Below, piece by piece: positions 35,602 to 44,930 of a stretch of DNA of 64,000 bases. Position 1 is the first letter of the stretch, and the number at the start of each line of letters is the position of its first letter. Source of the DNA: Symsagittifera roscoffensis (taxonomy: Eukaryota > Xenacoelomorpha > Acoela > Convolutidae). The notes below the pieces were generated by a model. That model was not told the origin of the DNA and did not search any database. It worked only from the letters and a program-made list of their open reading frames with translations. A program made the position numbers and the translations under genes. The DNA lies in assembly GCF_963678635.1 (NCBI RefSeq), contig NC_087063.1:67746727-67810726 (forward strand), read 5' to 3'.

Positions 35602-37315
35602 GTGCAACCGGCGGTGCTGCAAATCATCGAGTCGGAACAACCGGTGCAGCAACCAGTGGAACAACCAGTGCATCGACCACTAGTGGAGCAACCGGAGCAG
35701 TCAACAACGCGAATTGGTCGAGTGAGACGAAAACCAGCGTGGATCGAGGTCTACGTTCTCAACGAAAACTTCAACAATGAAGCCCATCTCTGCATGGCAG
35801 CGGTGGTTTCATCGACGGATGTACCAACCAACATTCAAGAGGCGCTGCATGATCCGAACTGGAAAGCAGCCATGAAGGCAGAGTTCGACTCTGTGGTCAA
35901 CAACAAAGTTTGGGAACTTGTTCAATAACCAGCAATTCGGAAGATCATCAGCGAAAAGTGGCATTTTGTTGTCAAACACGGTGCAGATGGAGAGATCCTC
36001 AAGTACAAGGAGCGATATCTGGCGAACGGGTTCACTCAAGTCTTATGTGTGGACTACAACGAGACCTACTCCCCAACCGTGCGACTTCCATCTCTGCGAT
36101 GTTTATGGGCAGTCGCAGCGCAGCAGAAATGTTTTTGCTGTACCAGATGGATATCAAGACGGCGTACTTGAATGCACCAAGGAGGAGATTTACAAGCAGC
36201 AACCAGAGGGGTTCGAGAATGCGGACGCGGACGGACGACAGATGTTGTACCGGTTGCTGAAATCGTTGTATGGGCTGAAACAGTCTGGGAGGAACTGTTA
36301 TTAGATGTTGACCGAGTACCTTCAAGAGCTGGGATTCAAAGCATCAACCAACGACGCGCGTGTGTTCACAAAGATGGTCAACAACCAGTGTTGTTATGTG
36401 AGCGTATGGTTCGACGACATCATATACTTCAGTCAGGACGCAACCTTAAAGACGACGTTCGAGAAGCAGAACGTAGCAAAGTTCATAATCGGAGAAAAGT
36501 CGCAGTTGACGGGGTGACTTGGCATGGGAGTCAATTGCACTGAGGTAAGGATTGTTCTGGATCAACGACAGTACGGACCAAGTTGCCGGACAATTTCGGG
36601 ATGCTGGAGTGGAAGTCAGCGGATACACCTTTAGCGGAGAAACAGATGAAGGTCGACTGTCCCGATGACAACAGCGACGAACAATCTGCAATGAAGCAAC
36701 ATGACTACCGTGGGGTTGTTGATGGTTTGAACTACCTGGCGACGACAGCATGACCGGACCTTGCGTATGCAGCACACGCGCTGAGTTCATACCTTGCCAA
36801 CCCTGGTATCGTTGACTGGACTGCGGCGAAGCACGTGCTACGATACCTCAAGCCGACAACCGACTATACGCTGGTTTACCGATATGACAACGGGGGAATC
36901 CAGTTGGAGGCATGGGCTGACTCCAGTTATGAGGGACAAATTGACACCAGGAAGAGTACGAGTGAATTTGTGTCAAGGTCAATTCCAGCGGTGCAGTTTC
37001 ATGGTCATCCAAACTACAACAGACGGTGGCAACTTCAACAGCGGAGGCGGAGACAAATGCAATCTCGGAGGGTGTGAAGGAGACAACTCACTTCAGAGGA
37101 CTTCTGGCGTTTCTTGGCTACAACCAACCGAGTGCAACAAAGATATGGTCGGACAATCAAGCGGCAATTGCAATCTCTCGCAATGCAAATTTCTGCAAGT
37201 CAAGGACGAAGCATTTTGCGGTGAAGGGGGTTTTCATGCAAGAGGTGCAGACATGAATCGAGTGCATGCTCAAGTATGTTCCGAGCAAGTCCAATTCTTC
37301 CGACATCTTGACTAA
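35602..37315 (+). pseudogene. Copia reverse transcriptase-RNase H, frameshifted
   Basis: The region 35602-35928 ends with the conserved entry to copia RT (RRKPAWIEVYV, DPNWKAAMKAEFDSV, VWELVQ). RT then continues in shifting frames: KYKERYLANGFTQV, DYNETYSPTV, QMDIKTAYLNA (motif A), SLYGLKQSGRN (motif B) and VWFDDIIYFSQ (motif C, where YVDD reads WFDD). RNase H follows: LRYLKPTTDYTLVY, AWADSSYEG, MATSTAEAETNAIS, IWSDNQAAIAIS, ending at about 37370 (VPSKSNSSDILTKGLGK). At least five frame changes and several stops (for example after VWELVQ and after GRNCY) make it inactive. Confidence 0.85.
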
Positions 37316-37387
37316 AGGCCTGGGGAAGACAAAGACCGAGTCATTTGCGGGGGATCTTCTTGGGACAAACTCATCATTCAATTCGAA

Positions 37388-37401
37388 GCGGCAAGCAGGG
37401 G
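37388..37401 (+). promoter_or_regulatory. Copia polypurine tract
   Basis: AGCGGCAAGCAGGGG just before the 3' LTR: a purine-rich stretch in the expected plus-strand-primer position. Confidence 0.6.
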
Positions 37402-37595
37402 TATTAAATTCAATCAACCAATTCGAATCAAAAGTGCCGAGTTCCAACTGACTTCATGGACCTGCCAATACCAAAGTAATTAATTAGTCTACCAGCATTT
37501 GTGATAATTACTTTCTGTATCATTTGTAAATCATTCCATGAACAAATTTTTTATGAGACACATCTTCTTCTCGGTTCTCTTAGCATAGCTTAAGA
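37402..37595 (+). repeat. Copia 3' LTR
   Basis: 194 bp, TATTAAATTCAATCAACC...AGCTTAAGA, followed by the CCAAA target duplicate. Confidence 0.92.
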
Positions 37596-37600
37596 CCAAA

Positions 37601-37767
37601 CAGAGCAAGTTAGCTTAGTTACCTGCATAAATAAGGAGCTCATTGCTGGGTCTCTGTGTCCCCAGACCATGAGGCCACTCCAAAAAACAGGGCTACAGCC
37701 CAATTGTTAAATTAGTATTGTTTTTGCTCAGTATATAAAAATCATCATTTCCGTCGGAGATGGATCA
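37601..37767 (-). repeat. Giant gypsy-type LTR copy B, second half
   Basis: It continues the alignment with LTR copies A and C after the copia insert and ends GGAGATGGATCA, followed by a pyrimidine-rich ATACTTTCCCTC. Together with 34106-34287 the LTR is about 349 bp. Confidence 0.72.
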
Positions 37768-38058
37768 ATACTTTCCCTCAAAACCTAGACTCATATTCTG
37801 AAAAATGAAACAAATGTTCCTTAACTTCAGTTCAGGACATTCCAGGAAGCTAAAAGTTGTTGAAATCAAGGTCTACTGTCTTCGCTAAGACCATACCGGA
37901 TTCTCGAACCTGATCGAAGAGCTGTCCTCTTGGCAATCAGGAAGGGTAGCAGATCTTCCCAAAAGCCCTCCGAGCTCCCGGGAGTTGCTCGGTAAAGATT
38001 GTAGCTAAACAAGCATTTCAACTCAGAGCGTTCTTCGAATATTCATGTACACAATTGC
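37768..38058 (-). other. Giant element 3' UTR fragment (copy B), cut by the PLE
   Basis: It aligns with 29840-30058 (AAGCTAAAAGTTG, GGTCTACTGTCTT, GGCAATCAGGAAGGGTAGCAG, GAGCGTTCTTCG). It is interrupted at 38059 by the PLE end, and the rest of the 3' UTR does not resume on the other side of the PLE. Confidence 0.72.
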
Positions 38059-38372
38059 TGAAGAAATTTTTTCTATAAAAAAAAAAAATTCAAACGTTTT
38101 TGCAACTATGTGCCTCGTCAGAATTTTTACAATAAACAAATCAAAATGACGATAAAACATCAATTTACAAATGTTATATACAATAAATCACATACAATTT
38201 GGTTCAAAACCATCATGAGAAAAAATTAGCCAATCACAATTGACCTCTAAATTACTTTTAAGATTAAACTACTATTAACCTCTTAAAGTAATTAAACATT
38301 TTTAAATTAATTTGTCTGGAAGTTTCTGAGTCATAATTTCGATTTAGACATGTACGTTTAACATAAAAAACC
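38059..38372 (-). repeat. PLE pseudo-LTR, left copy
   Basis: 314 bp from TGAAGAAATTTTTTCT to ...ACATAAAAAACC, about 90 percent alike to 41888-42196. The GIY-YIG ORF stops 16 bp to its right. Confidence 0.88.
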
Positions 38373-38387
38373 AAAAATATTTTGGGA

Positions 38388-40872
38388 CTAAATTTTCAGT
38401 GTTAACTCACTGCTCCTAAACTCATCGCGCGTGTTCAAGCCCGGTTTCTCTTTCCTGATATGTATTGCCTCTAGTGTTAGCAATTTTGTTTGTTTGTTTG
38501 ACCTATCTATAATTTCCCAACTAAGTTCTGCGCTATTTCCCTCAAGTTGGCATTGCTGAAGGTGGAGGCCTACCGGTGAGTCTGCTTTCTTATGTTCCTC
38601 AATTCTAGTAGTCAAATGTCGAACAGTTTGTCCGACATAGGTGGAAGTGCATCCACTACATGACAGTTTATAAACCACTCTTGATTTAAGGTCATTAGAA
38701 AATGCTGACTTCAGTGATGGTAAACTTGATTCTAGTTTTCTTGTGGTGAAAACCAATTGAACGTTAGTTAATTTTCGTAACCTGTTAGCAAAATATTGGC
38801 TCTGGTTACCTCTTTATTGCACCATCAGCAATGGGGGCTTCACATCCTTTGGTGATTGAACTGAAAAACACCTCTCACTATCCAGGGGCTTGCCCTTACC
38901 CTCGATGATCTTGCACAAGGCTTCTGAAGCCACCTTTGCGGACCAATTTTCAGGGTACTGATTCGTCAGCCATTGCGACCTATTAGTTTCCATAGCCTTA
39001 TCAAACTGCTCACAGCTAGATGTACTCTTAAAAACCCTGTGTACAGTGCCTTGGATAACACTACGCTTATACTGAGTTGGGGCGCAGCTTCTATAGTTAA
39101 GTATAGTCCCTGTATCTGTTGGTTTTTGATACAAACTGCAAGTTACACGCCTTACCCTACGATACCTTTTTGTTCAAATCCAGGAACGGCAAATTCCCCT
39201 CCGAATTAGTTTTCTCTAGAGTGAACTGCAAATTTGGATGAAGAGAATTGGCGGCATCGAGAAGACAACTCGGCTCCCCTCTAACTGTTCTAACAATGTC
39301 ATCCACATACCTGAGGAAAAATTTCACCTGGGGAGTATCCTTCTCCTTGTTCTTAGCTCGGCAGCAGCTTTCACAGTACCAGATTCTCTCGGTTATTGAT
39401 GCGTATACGTCATCGGATATTTTCCCGCATTTTAGATGATACCAGTTTCGGCAACTCTCGCATTCAACCCCCTTTGATCTATATAGTACTTTCCTGCTGC
39501 AACATGGGCACAAGCCTTTTTTGTCATCAATTTTCTGTACCTCCGTTCCCACCGGTATTTCTTGTCTTAGAGCAAACTGGTACTCTTTCAGCCATAAGTT
39601 TGCCAGAATTACAGCGAGGGACGCGCCCATTGCTAAACCATCAACTTCTACATACCATGAATCATTACACTTGAAATATACTTTGCTGACCGCCATACTC
39701 AAAAGCTTTTTCATGGTTGCTCTTCGAATTTCAGGAGGAGATTCCTGGCTGGACAGCTTCTGTAAAGCAATTCCAATTGCCTCCTTCAGGGGAACGTTGG
39801 TGTACAAACTTTTCACATCAAGAGATTTTATGGTTTCATCCGGATCTAGAGCAACGTTTTCAAATGGTTCTCTAGCCTCTTTATTATTGGTTTCTATATT
39901 TGCTCCATCGATGTTGTCAAAAAACTTTGCAAGCATTTTGTTAAGGTTCTCATACGAGCTGCCTGGAAGTGATAGTACTGGTCGTAGGGGTGTCTCATCC
40001 TTGTGTACCTTAGCTAAACCGTACAAACGGGCGGGTTGCTCCCCTGTTGACCTCATCTTAGAATATAACTGACCTGTTATCTCGTGTCTTTTGTTCATGG
40101 CTAGTAATTCTTTGTTAAGTTCCTTCTCAATTTTCAGTATAACCTCATCAGTGGTTGCATCTTTTTTCACAAACTGAGCAGATTGCAACAAGGATTCCAG
40201 CTTTGGTTCATACGTTTGTTTCCTCATTATGCAAAAAGCAACCCCCTTATCAAAAGGCACAGGCAGCAACCCATTATCTTTGAGATATTTCCTCGTTTTT
40301 TCAGCGGCTTTGTCTCTTGGAGTTTGCCCTACGTTTTTTGCATATGCCTTTGCCGCGGCTTCAATTTCACATAACGTTTCACCAGATGTTTTTTGATTTT
40401 TCAATTGTGAGAGGAAAATGTCGATATCCGCCAAAAAGTGTGTTTCGTTAAATTTGTCTCTAATGAGATGCTTCGGGCCCATTGATAGCACTTCCAATAC
40501 CCACTCAGGCAGTTCAATTTTATCTAGTACCTTAACTGATCGCTCAATTCTCCCCCCAAGAGGTTTATCTTGTCTCTCGCACAGTTTTTCTAACTTTTTT
40601 CTATGGTTTTCTGATGTTGTCTTTAAGCTTGCCTCAACTTGACACCTCACGAAGCGGAAAATGGATGCCCACCACTGTTCGTCAATTTCTATTTGCACCA
40701 GTGATCTTGCTTACATTAGCATCTCCTCGTACCTTTTCCTATCCTCAATTGCCCTAGAGGTTTCAGTACTTAGTAGTTTCAATTGAAAATTATGCACAGC
40801 TTGGTCCGAAAAAAACCCGTGCTCGGGACCCTCAACTTCAAAAAGTCCGGTATTAGATCGTTCTTCAGACAT
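38388..40872 (-). pseudogene. PLE ORF2: reverse transcriptase with internal PHD finger, plus GIY-YIG endonuclease
   Basis: It starts at ATG 40872 (MSEERSNTGLFEVEG) with a coiled N-terminus. An in-frame TAA lies near 40715, then the frame continues open from 40698 to 39157. RT motifs: ARLYGLAKVHK (fingers), DVKSLYTNVPL (motif A) and GLAMGASLAVILANLWL (motif B). A C4HC3 PHD finger follows (CPCC...CESC...HLKC...WYCESC), then LRYVDDIV (motif C). A frameshift lies near 39150. The connector at 39134-38814 ends at an in-frame TAA, and 38756-38388 holds the GIY-YIG core (VYKLSCSGCTSTYVGQTVRH) with R and E downstream. Functionally this is a target-primed retrotransposase. The copy is only lightly damaged. 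RT plus GIY-YIG is the known PLE plan; the PHD insertion is unusual. Confidence 0.9.
39360..39525 (-). other. PHD zinc finger inserted in the RT palm
   Basis: Spacing Cx2C-x12-Cx2C-x4-H-x2-C-x17-Cx2C with an aromatic pair before the last Cys pair, which is the canonical C4HC3 PHD pattern (histone-tail reader in chromatin proteins). It lies between motif B (ANLWLKEY) and motif C (RYVDD), where ordinary RTs have a short loop. The decayed PLE2 is too broken to show whether it had the finger. Confidence 0.85.
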
Positions 40873-41071
40873 TTTCTCAGAAGCTTCAGTCTATGTACAG
40901 ATACTTGAACTTTTTAAAAGAATTTTAAATAGTCTAACACAATTTTCCAAGTTAGTTTTCTTTTCAAAATTTGTCTGAGCCAAACAGCAGGCAAAAGTAC
41001 TGTGGTCATTGTTTTGCAGGCCACGAGTAATGAAACTCACAAGGCACAAAGCAAAACAAATCACCCTATTC

Positions 41072-41720
41072 TCACCCCTGTCTTTGAAGCGCAGACACTT
41101 CGTCTGCCTTCAGCTTCTGCTCACGTCTTGCTTTCGCCTTCCTCCTTGTCTGTGATGGTCTCTGTTGTTTGTCCCTGATATTGCCAATCAGCTCTGACAG
41201 CCTTTCCTTGTGTGCCACTACCAATCGCATAGATTTCAGCTCCAATTCAGCACTCTGGTGCAGCTTCAAATATTCCTTGAGCTGCTCCCTGTCGTTTTGC
41301 TTGCTCTTGGAGAGTAGCCGTTTTGTAGCTGGAATAATGAGCAATCCTGTGCCGAGAAGCTGACTAAACAAGTCGGGCGTTCCTTCCCTTCTGCAATAAA
41401 CGATCGCCAATATCTGCTGCTTCTTTGACTTCAAATAGTTTGTCAGCTCCTCGACACCGGCTGGGCGATAGTTGTTTGTTCTGTGGCTGCTAATGGTGTT
41501 GTTCACCACGTCGTGCCACACAACCACGTTTTTCTACTTCAGTGGACTGTGTTCCAGTAATGGTTTGAGGTACTTTCTTTGGTTCAGCAAGTTGTTATTA
41601 AGGGATAGGCCAGGAATTGCTGTAACAAGGCTCTCGTATTGCTTTTTCTCACATGTGTTAAAGGTGTTGATGCTGTGGAACAGGGAGCTAGCTGCTACAA
41701 TATGAAACATAACGGTAACT
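41072..41720 (-). pseudogene. PLE ORF1, conserved protein of unknown function
   Basis: Two open pieces in one frame are split by a TAG at about 41536. The upstream piece (41705-41540) reads HIVAASSLFHSINT and AIPGLSLNNN. The downstream piece (41527-41072, 151 codons) reads VVVWHDVVNNTISSHRTNNY, then IVYCRREGTPDLF, GLLIIPATKRLLSK, and a long basic tail (RRKAKARREQKLKADE) likely to bind nucleic acid or form a coiled coil. Homologues lie at 8290-8945 and 23830-24235. The order SSL near the start, PGLS, then WHDxxN loosely recalls SGNH hydrolase blocks, but the nucleophile context is not GDS, so that is speculation. It sits inside the PLE, upstream of the RT and on the same strand. Confidence 0.7.
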
Positions 41721-41887
41721 CAAATAATAATCGGCCATATTTTACGTATCGATAAATGAAACACTATAAAAATTCCCTATACATATATGAAAACCATTAG
41801 AAAGTTTTATAGTGGCCCTTTAATGGGAAAACAGTTGGAATTTTAAGCTCTTCGCTTTTTGGTTTATCACGATTTTACAAGTAAAAT

Positions 41888-42196
41888 TGAAGAAATTTTT
41901 TCTAAAAAAAAAGTTTCAAACGTTTTCGCAACTATGTGCATCGTCAGAATTTTTACAAAAAACTAATCTAAATGACAATAAAACATCAATTTACAAATGT
42001 TTTTTACAATGAATCACATACAATTTGGTTCTAAATCATCATGATAAAAAATTAGCCAATCACAGTTGACCTCTAAATTACTATTAAGATTAAAATGTTT
42101 TAACCTCTAAATTAATTAAATATTTTTAAATTAATTTGTCTGGAAGTTTCTGAGTCATAATTTCGATTTAGACATGTACGTTTAAAATAAAAAACC
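41888..42196 (-). repeat. PLE pseudo-LTR, right copy
   Basis: 309 bp, partner of 38059-38372, upstream of ORF1 in element orientation, so it probably carries the promoter. Confidence 0.88.
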
Positions 42197-42204
42197 TATT
42201 TTAA

Positions 42205-42249
42205 GGCTAATTTTTTATCATGATGGTTTAGAACCAAATTGTATGTGAT
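42205..42249. repeat. 45-bp inverted repeat at the PLE end
   Basis: The reverse complement of 42014-42058 with one mismatch (44/45). Inverted tails that copy part of the pseudo-LTR are a known feature of Penelope elements. Confidence 0.9.
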
Positions 42250-43216
42250 AAGAATAAAGCTAATAAGAAGTCAGCTCGATGAAAGGAATGTAAACGGAGG
42301 AATCAGGCTTACTGCTTCGGATGACAAAATAGCTCCTTTTTCAACTGATAACTATCAAAAATTGTTGTCTAAGCACCCGCAGCGAGCCAAATTTGCAGCT
42401 CCAAATCCAGAAAAGTTGGATAGTTTTTTCTTAACCAATTTCGACCTATACAAAGCGATAATGTCCTTTCTAAACGGATCAGCAGCAGGTCCTGATAAAA
42501 TAGTTCCTCAAATTTTTAAAGATCTTGTTAGTAAGTCGAATGGCAGTGCAGGACTTAATTTTCTGAAATCGCTTACTAAGCTGATAAACCTCATTGGAGA
42601 TGGCAAAATACCCGAACCACTAAGATCTTTCTTTTTTTGGCGCAAAGCTTATCGCCCTCATAAAGATAGACGGAGGGTTGAGACCGATTGCCATAGGCAA
42701 CACGCTGAGACGTATCGCGTCTAAATGCGCTGGAAGCAAGGCCCTCTCCAAGCGAGAAAATTTTTTCGGAAACGTACAGGTAGGATGCGGTACCAAACGA
42801 GGAGCAGAAATAGCTGCGCACTCGTTTCGAAACCTAATTGAACGCGACGACAATCCAAAATGCACTGTTCTTTCAAAACTAGATTTTAAGAATGCCTTTA
42901 ACTCTTTAAACAGAGAAACAATGCTGAATCATGTTTATTCAAATTGCCCCGAATTGTATAATTACACCCATTGCGCGTATGGTAAACTTAGTTACCTTTT
43001 TTACGGAAGCTCTGTCATAATGTCAGAAGACGGAACTCAGCAAGGTGATCCTGAAGCCCCACCCCTTTTTGCGGAAACAATTCATACACTAGTCAAACAG
43101 TTGGAGTTGAAAATAAACATCTGGTATTTAGATGATGGGAATTTAGCCGACGACTATAAGGTAGTACTCCGGGACCTTAAAAACATTCTGAAATTGGAAC
43201 AAATTTACGGCCTGAG
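42250..43216 (+). pseudogene. Non-LTR-like reverse transcriptase fragment
   Basis: Motifs: FLNGSAAGPDKIVPQIFKDL (fingers), then a frameshift near 42640-42680, then RPIAIGNTLRRIASKCAG, VQVGCGTKRGAEIAAHSFR, KLDFKNAFNSLNRETML (motif A), SEDGTQQGDPEAPPLFAE (motif B) and IWYLDDGNLADD (motif C). The frame ends inside the segment after motif C because the LTR of the giant element starts at 43217; the last codons before its stop are LTR sequence. The 5' side is cut by the PLE end. It belongs to the same broad RT group as 27130-29510 (shared NAFNSLNR, QGDP and WYxDD) but is a different subfamily. Confidence 0.85.
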
Positions 43217-43561
43217 TGTAACATTCGCCCGGAAGATACATATCGACGGAAAACAAAACTAAGTCTTAAGACGACTGGCTAGCGTCTAAACAGAGCTTTG
43301 CATGCTTTTCACCGTCTCTACCAAGCCAGTACTTTTCGGTGGTCTTTTCCAACATCGGGTCGACAAAAACGTTACTGCCTTCGGCTTCGGTCAAAACACT
43401 CAAATTAACTAGATTACATGCAGAAATAGTGAGCTCATGGCTGGGTCTCAGTATCCCCAGACCACGAGGTCACTCCTAAAAACAGGGCCACTACTATTTA
43501 TTATATTACTATTGTTTTTGTTCAGTAGATAAAAATCATCATCTCCATCGAAGATGGATCA
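43217..43561 (-). repeat. 3' LTR of the giant element (copy C)
   Basis: About 345 bp. On the minus strand it begins TGATCCATCTTCG and ends CGAATGTTACA (TG...CA), immediately preceded by a polypurine tract. It aligns with copies A and B. It interrupts the plus-strand RT gene at 43216. Confidence 0.75.
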
Positions 43562-43579
43562 ACCCTTTCCCCCAACTCC
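43562..43579 (-). promoter_or_regulatory. Polypurine tract of the giant element
   Basis: The minus strand reads GGAGTTGGGGGAAAGGGT right before the LTR start TGATCC. The purine-rich character and position at the LTR are kept in copies A and B. Confidence 0.65.
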
Positions 43580-44930
43580 TAGCTTCTCATCCCTATCAAA
43601 ATGAATCCAGATATTAGTTAAATTCAAGTCAGGACATGACAGGAAGCTAAAAGTTTTTGTAACAGGATAAAAGTTTTAGTTCCTTTACAATTCCGGATTG
43701 ATGAATCCGCTGGATCAAGCTTGTTAATCTTGACTTCCTCTTAATCCGGAAGGCCGTCTCTCACCCTTCACCGTTGTTCGCACCGGCCTTGCAACTAGTG
43801 TTCTTCTGTTACTCTGCAACTCGTTGTTGTTTTCCGATCTCAATTTCGTTGTTGTTGCTAGCGCAGCTAATGTTGTTCTCCTTTTCTTTCTCGTTTTAGT
43901 CAAAATGGCCGTTTCTGACGTTTCTCAGAAATATGACGTCATAATTCGAATTTTTGAAATTTTAAAATACCAGAATATTCTAGCCCTCACCGTTTGGCCA
44001 ATCGTTCCAATAACGTTCTTAGTTCGTAATAACCACCAATCCGGAAGGCTCGCTGCTAAAAACTCGAAGTCTGCATAAATTGCATTTTGGCCATTCTGGT
44101 CGAATGTCACATACTCCCCGGACAGTCCCGTCAATGTCCTCATTGAATCGCACAATGTTCGTAAAATGGTTACAGTGTCATCGAACAGAATTTACAAAAT
44201 GCACGAAATTACTTTTATCCACGTCACATCGACTCACTGCAGAACATAAATGGCATCATACTACATCACTATAGCCTTCAAATTCTTTCATTAATCTGCA
44301 CATTGAGGATATAACCTAAGATAAAACATATTTGCTGACTTCCAATGTCAATGTCCCGATTGAAACTTTTTCTCTTTGATTTAAAAGGTGTTGGCTTGCA
44401 GGACAGTCCTGCCAACCAACAAGCTAAAATTATCCTACTACGCTTTTCCCTTCGGAAATGTTGCTTGTTATTGTCCTGAATATTAAAACTAAGAATCTTT
44501 GTGGTTAGAAAGAACAATGAAACAATCTCCCTCTTCGAGAGATTACTCAAGCCTTCCATGTCACCACAAAGTGATCAGTTCTCCTAGCTGATTAAAAACA
44601 ATCATGCAGGCTGGAATATTTAAATATACTCCTTTATTTAAGCCTTTCTAAATAAATAGTAAGTAAGTGTCTCTAAAGCCACTCAACTAAAATCAAAATG
44701 CAAATTTATAAATGCAACAATTTCAAAACTCAACTAAATGTTTCAGTTTTCAATTACAACTTGGTTGCTTGGTTTCTGACTTGAGTTTTTCACACACATA
44801 AAACAATTCTGAGTTTTAACTTTTCTTCATCACTCCTTTGTTCTCTTCTGTTTTCGTCGTTTAGAAGTTCTAAAACTTCTAAATTCTTCAAATTTTCTTT
44901 CTTGTTGCCTCTTGTTTTCTCGACCATTCA
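43580..44930 (-). other. 3' UTR of the giant element
   Basis: About 1.35 kb without a convincing frame. It aligns in blocks with 29840-31222, showing it belongs to the element. It has T/C-rich runs near the ORF end. Confidence 0.65.

Larger units (their letters stand above)
34288..37595 (+). mobile_element. Ty1/copia retrotransposon nested in a giant-element LTR
   Basis: Both LTRs are exactly 194 bp (34288-34481 and 37402-37595). The 5-bp target duplication CCAAA lies at 34283-34287 and 37596-37600. Removing the insert restores a sequence collinear with LTR copies A and C. The interior is only 2.9 kb and lacks protease and integrase, so the element carries a large internal deletion as well as frameshifts. 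It can only have moved with help from a complete relative, or lost the region after insertion. Confidence 0.93.
38059..42249 (-). mobile_element. Penelope-like element with ORF1, PHD-containing RT and GIY-YIG nuclease
   Basis: It is bounded by direct repeats of 314 and 309 bp (38059-38372 and 41888-42196), the pseudo-LTRs typical of Penelope-like elements. The right side carries an extra 45-bp inverted copy of part of the repeat (42205-42249). Inside, on the minus strand, lie ORF1 (41720-41072) and the RT-GIY-YIG ORF2 (40872-38388). The left flank is giant-element 3' UTR and the right flank an unrelated RT gene, so the flanks do not form one empty site. Confidence 0.9.
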
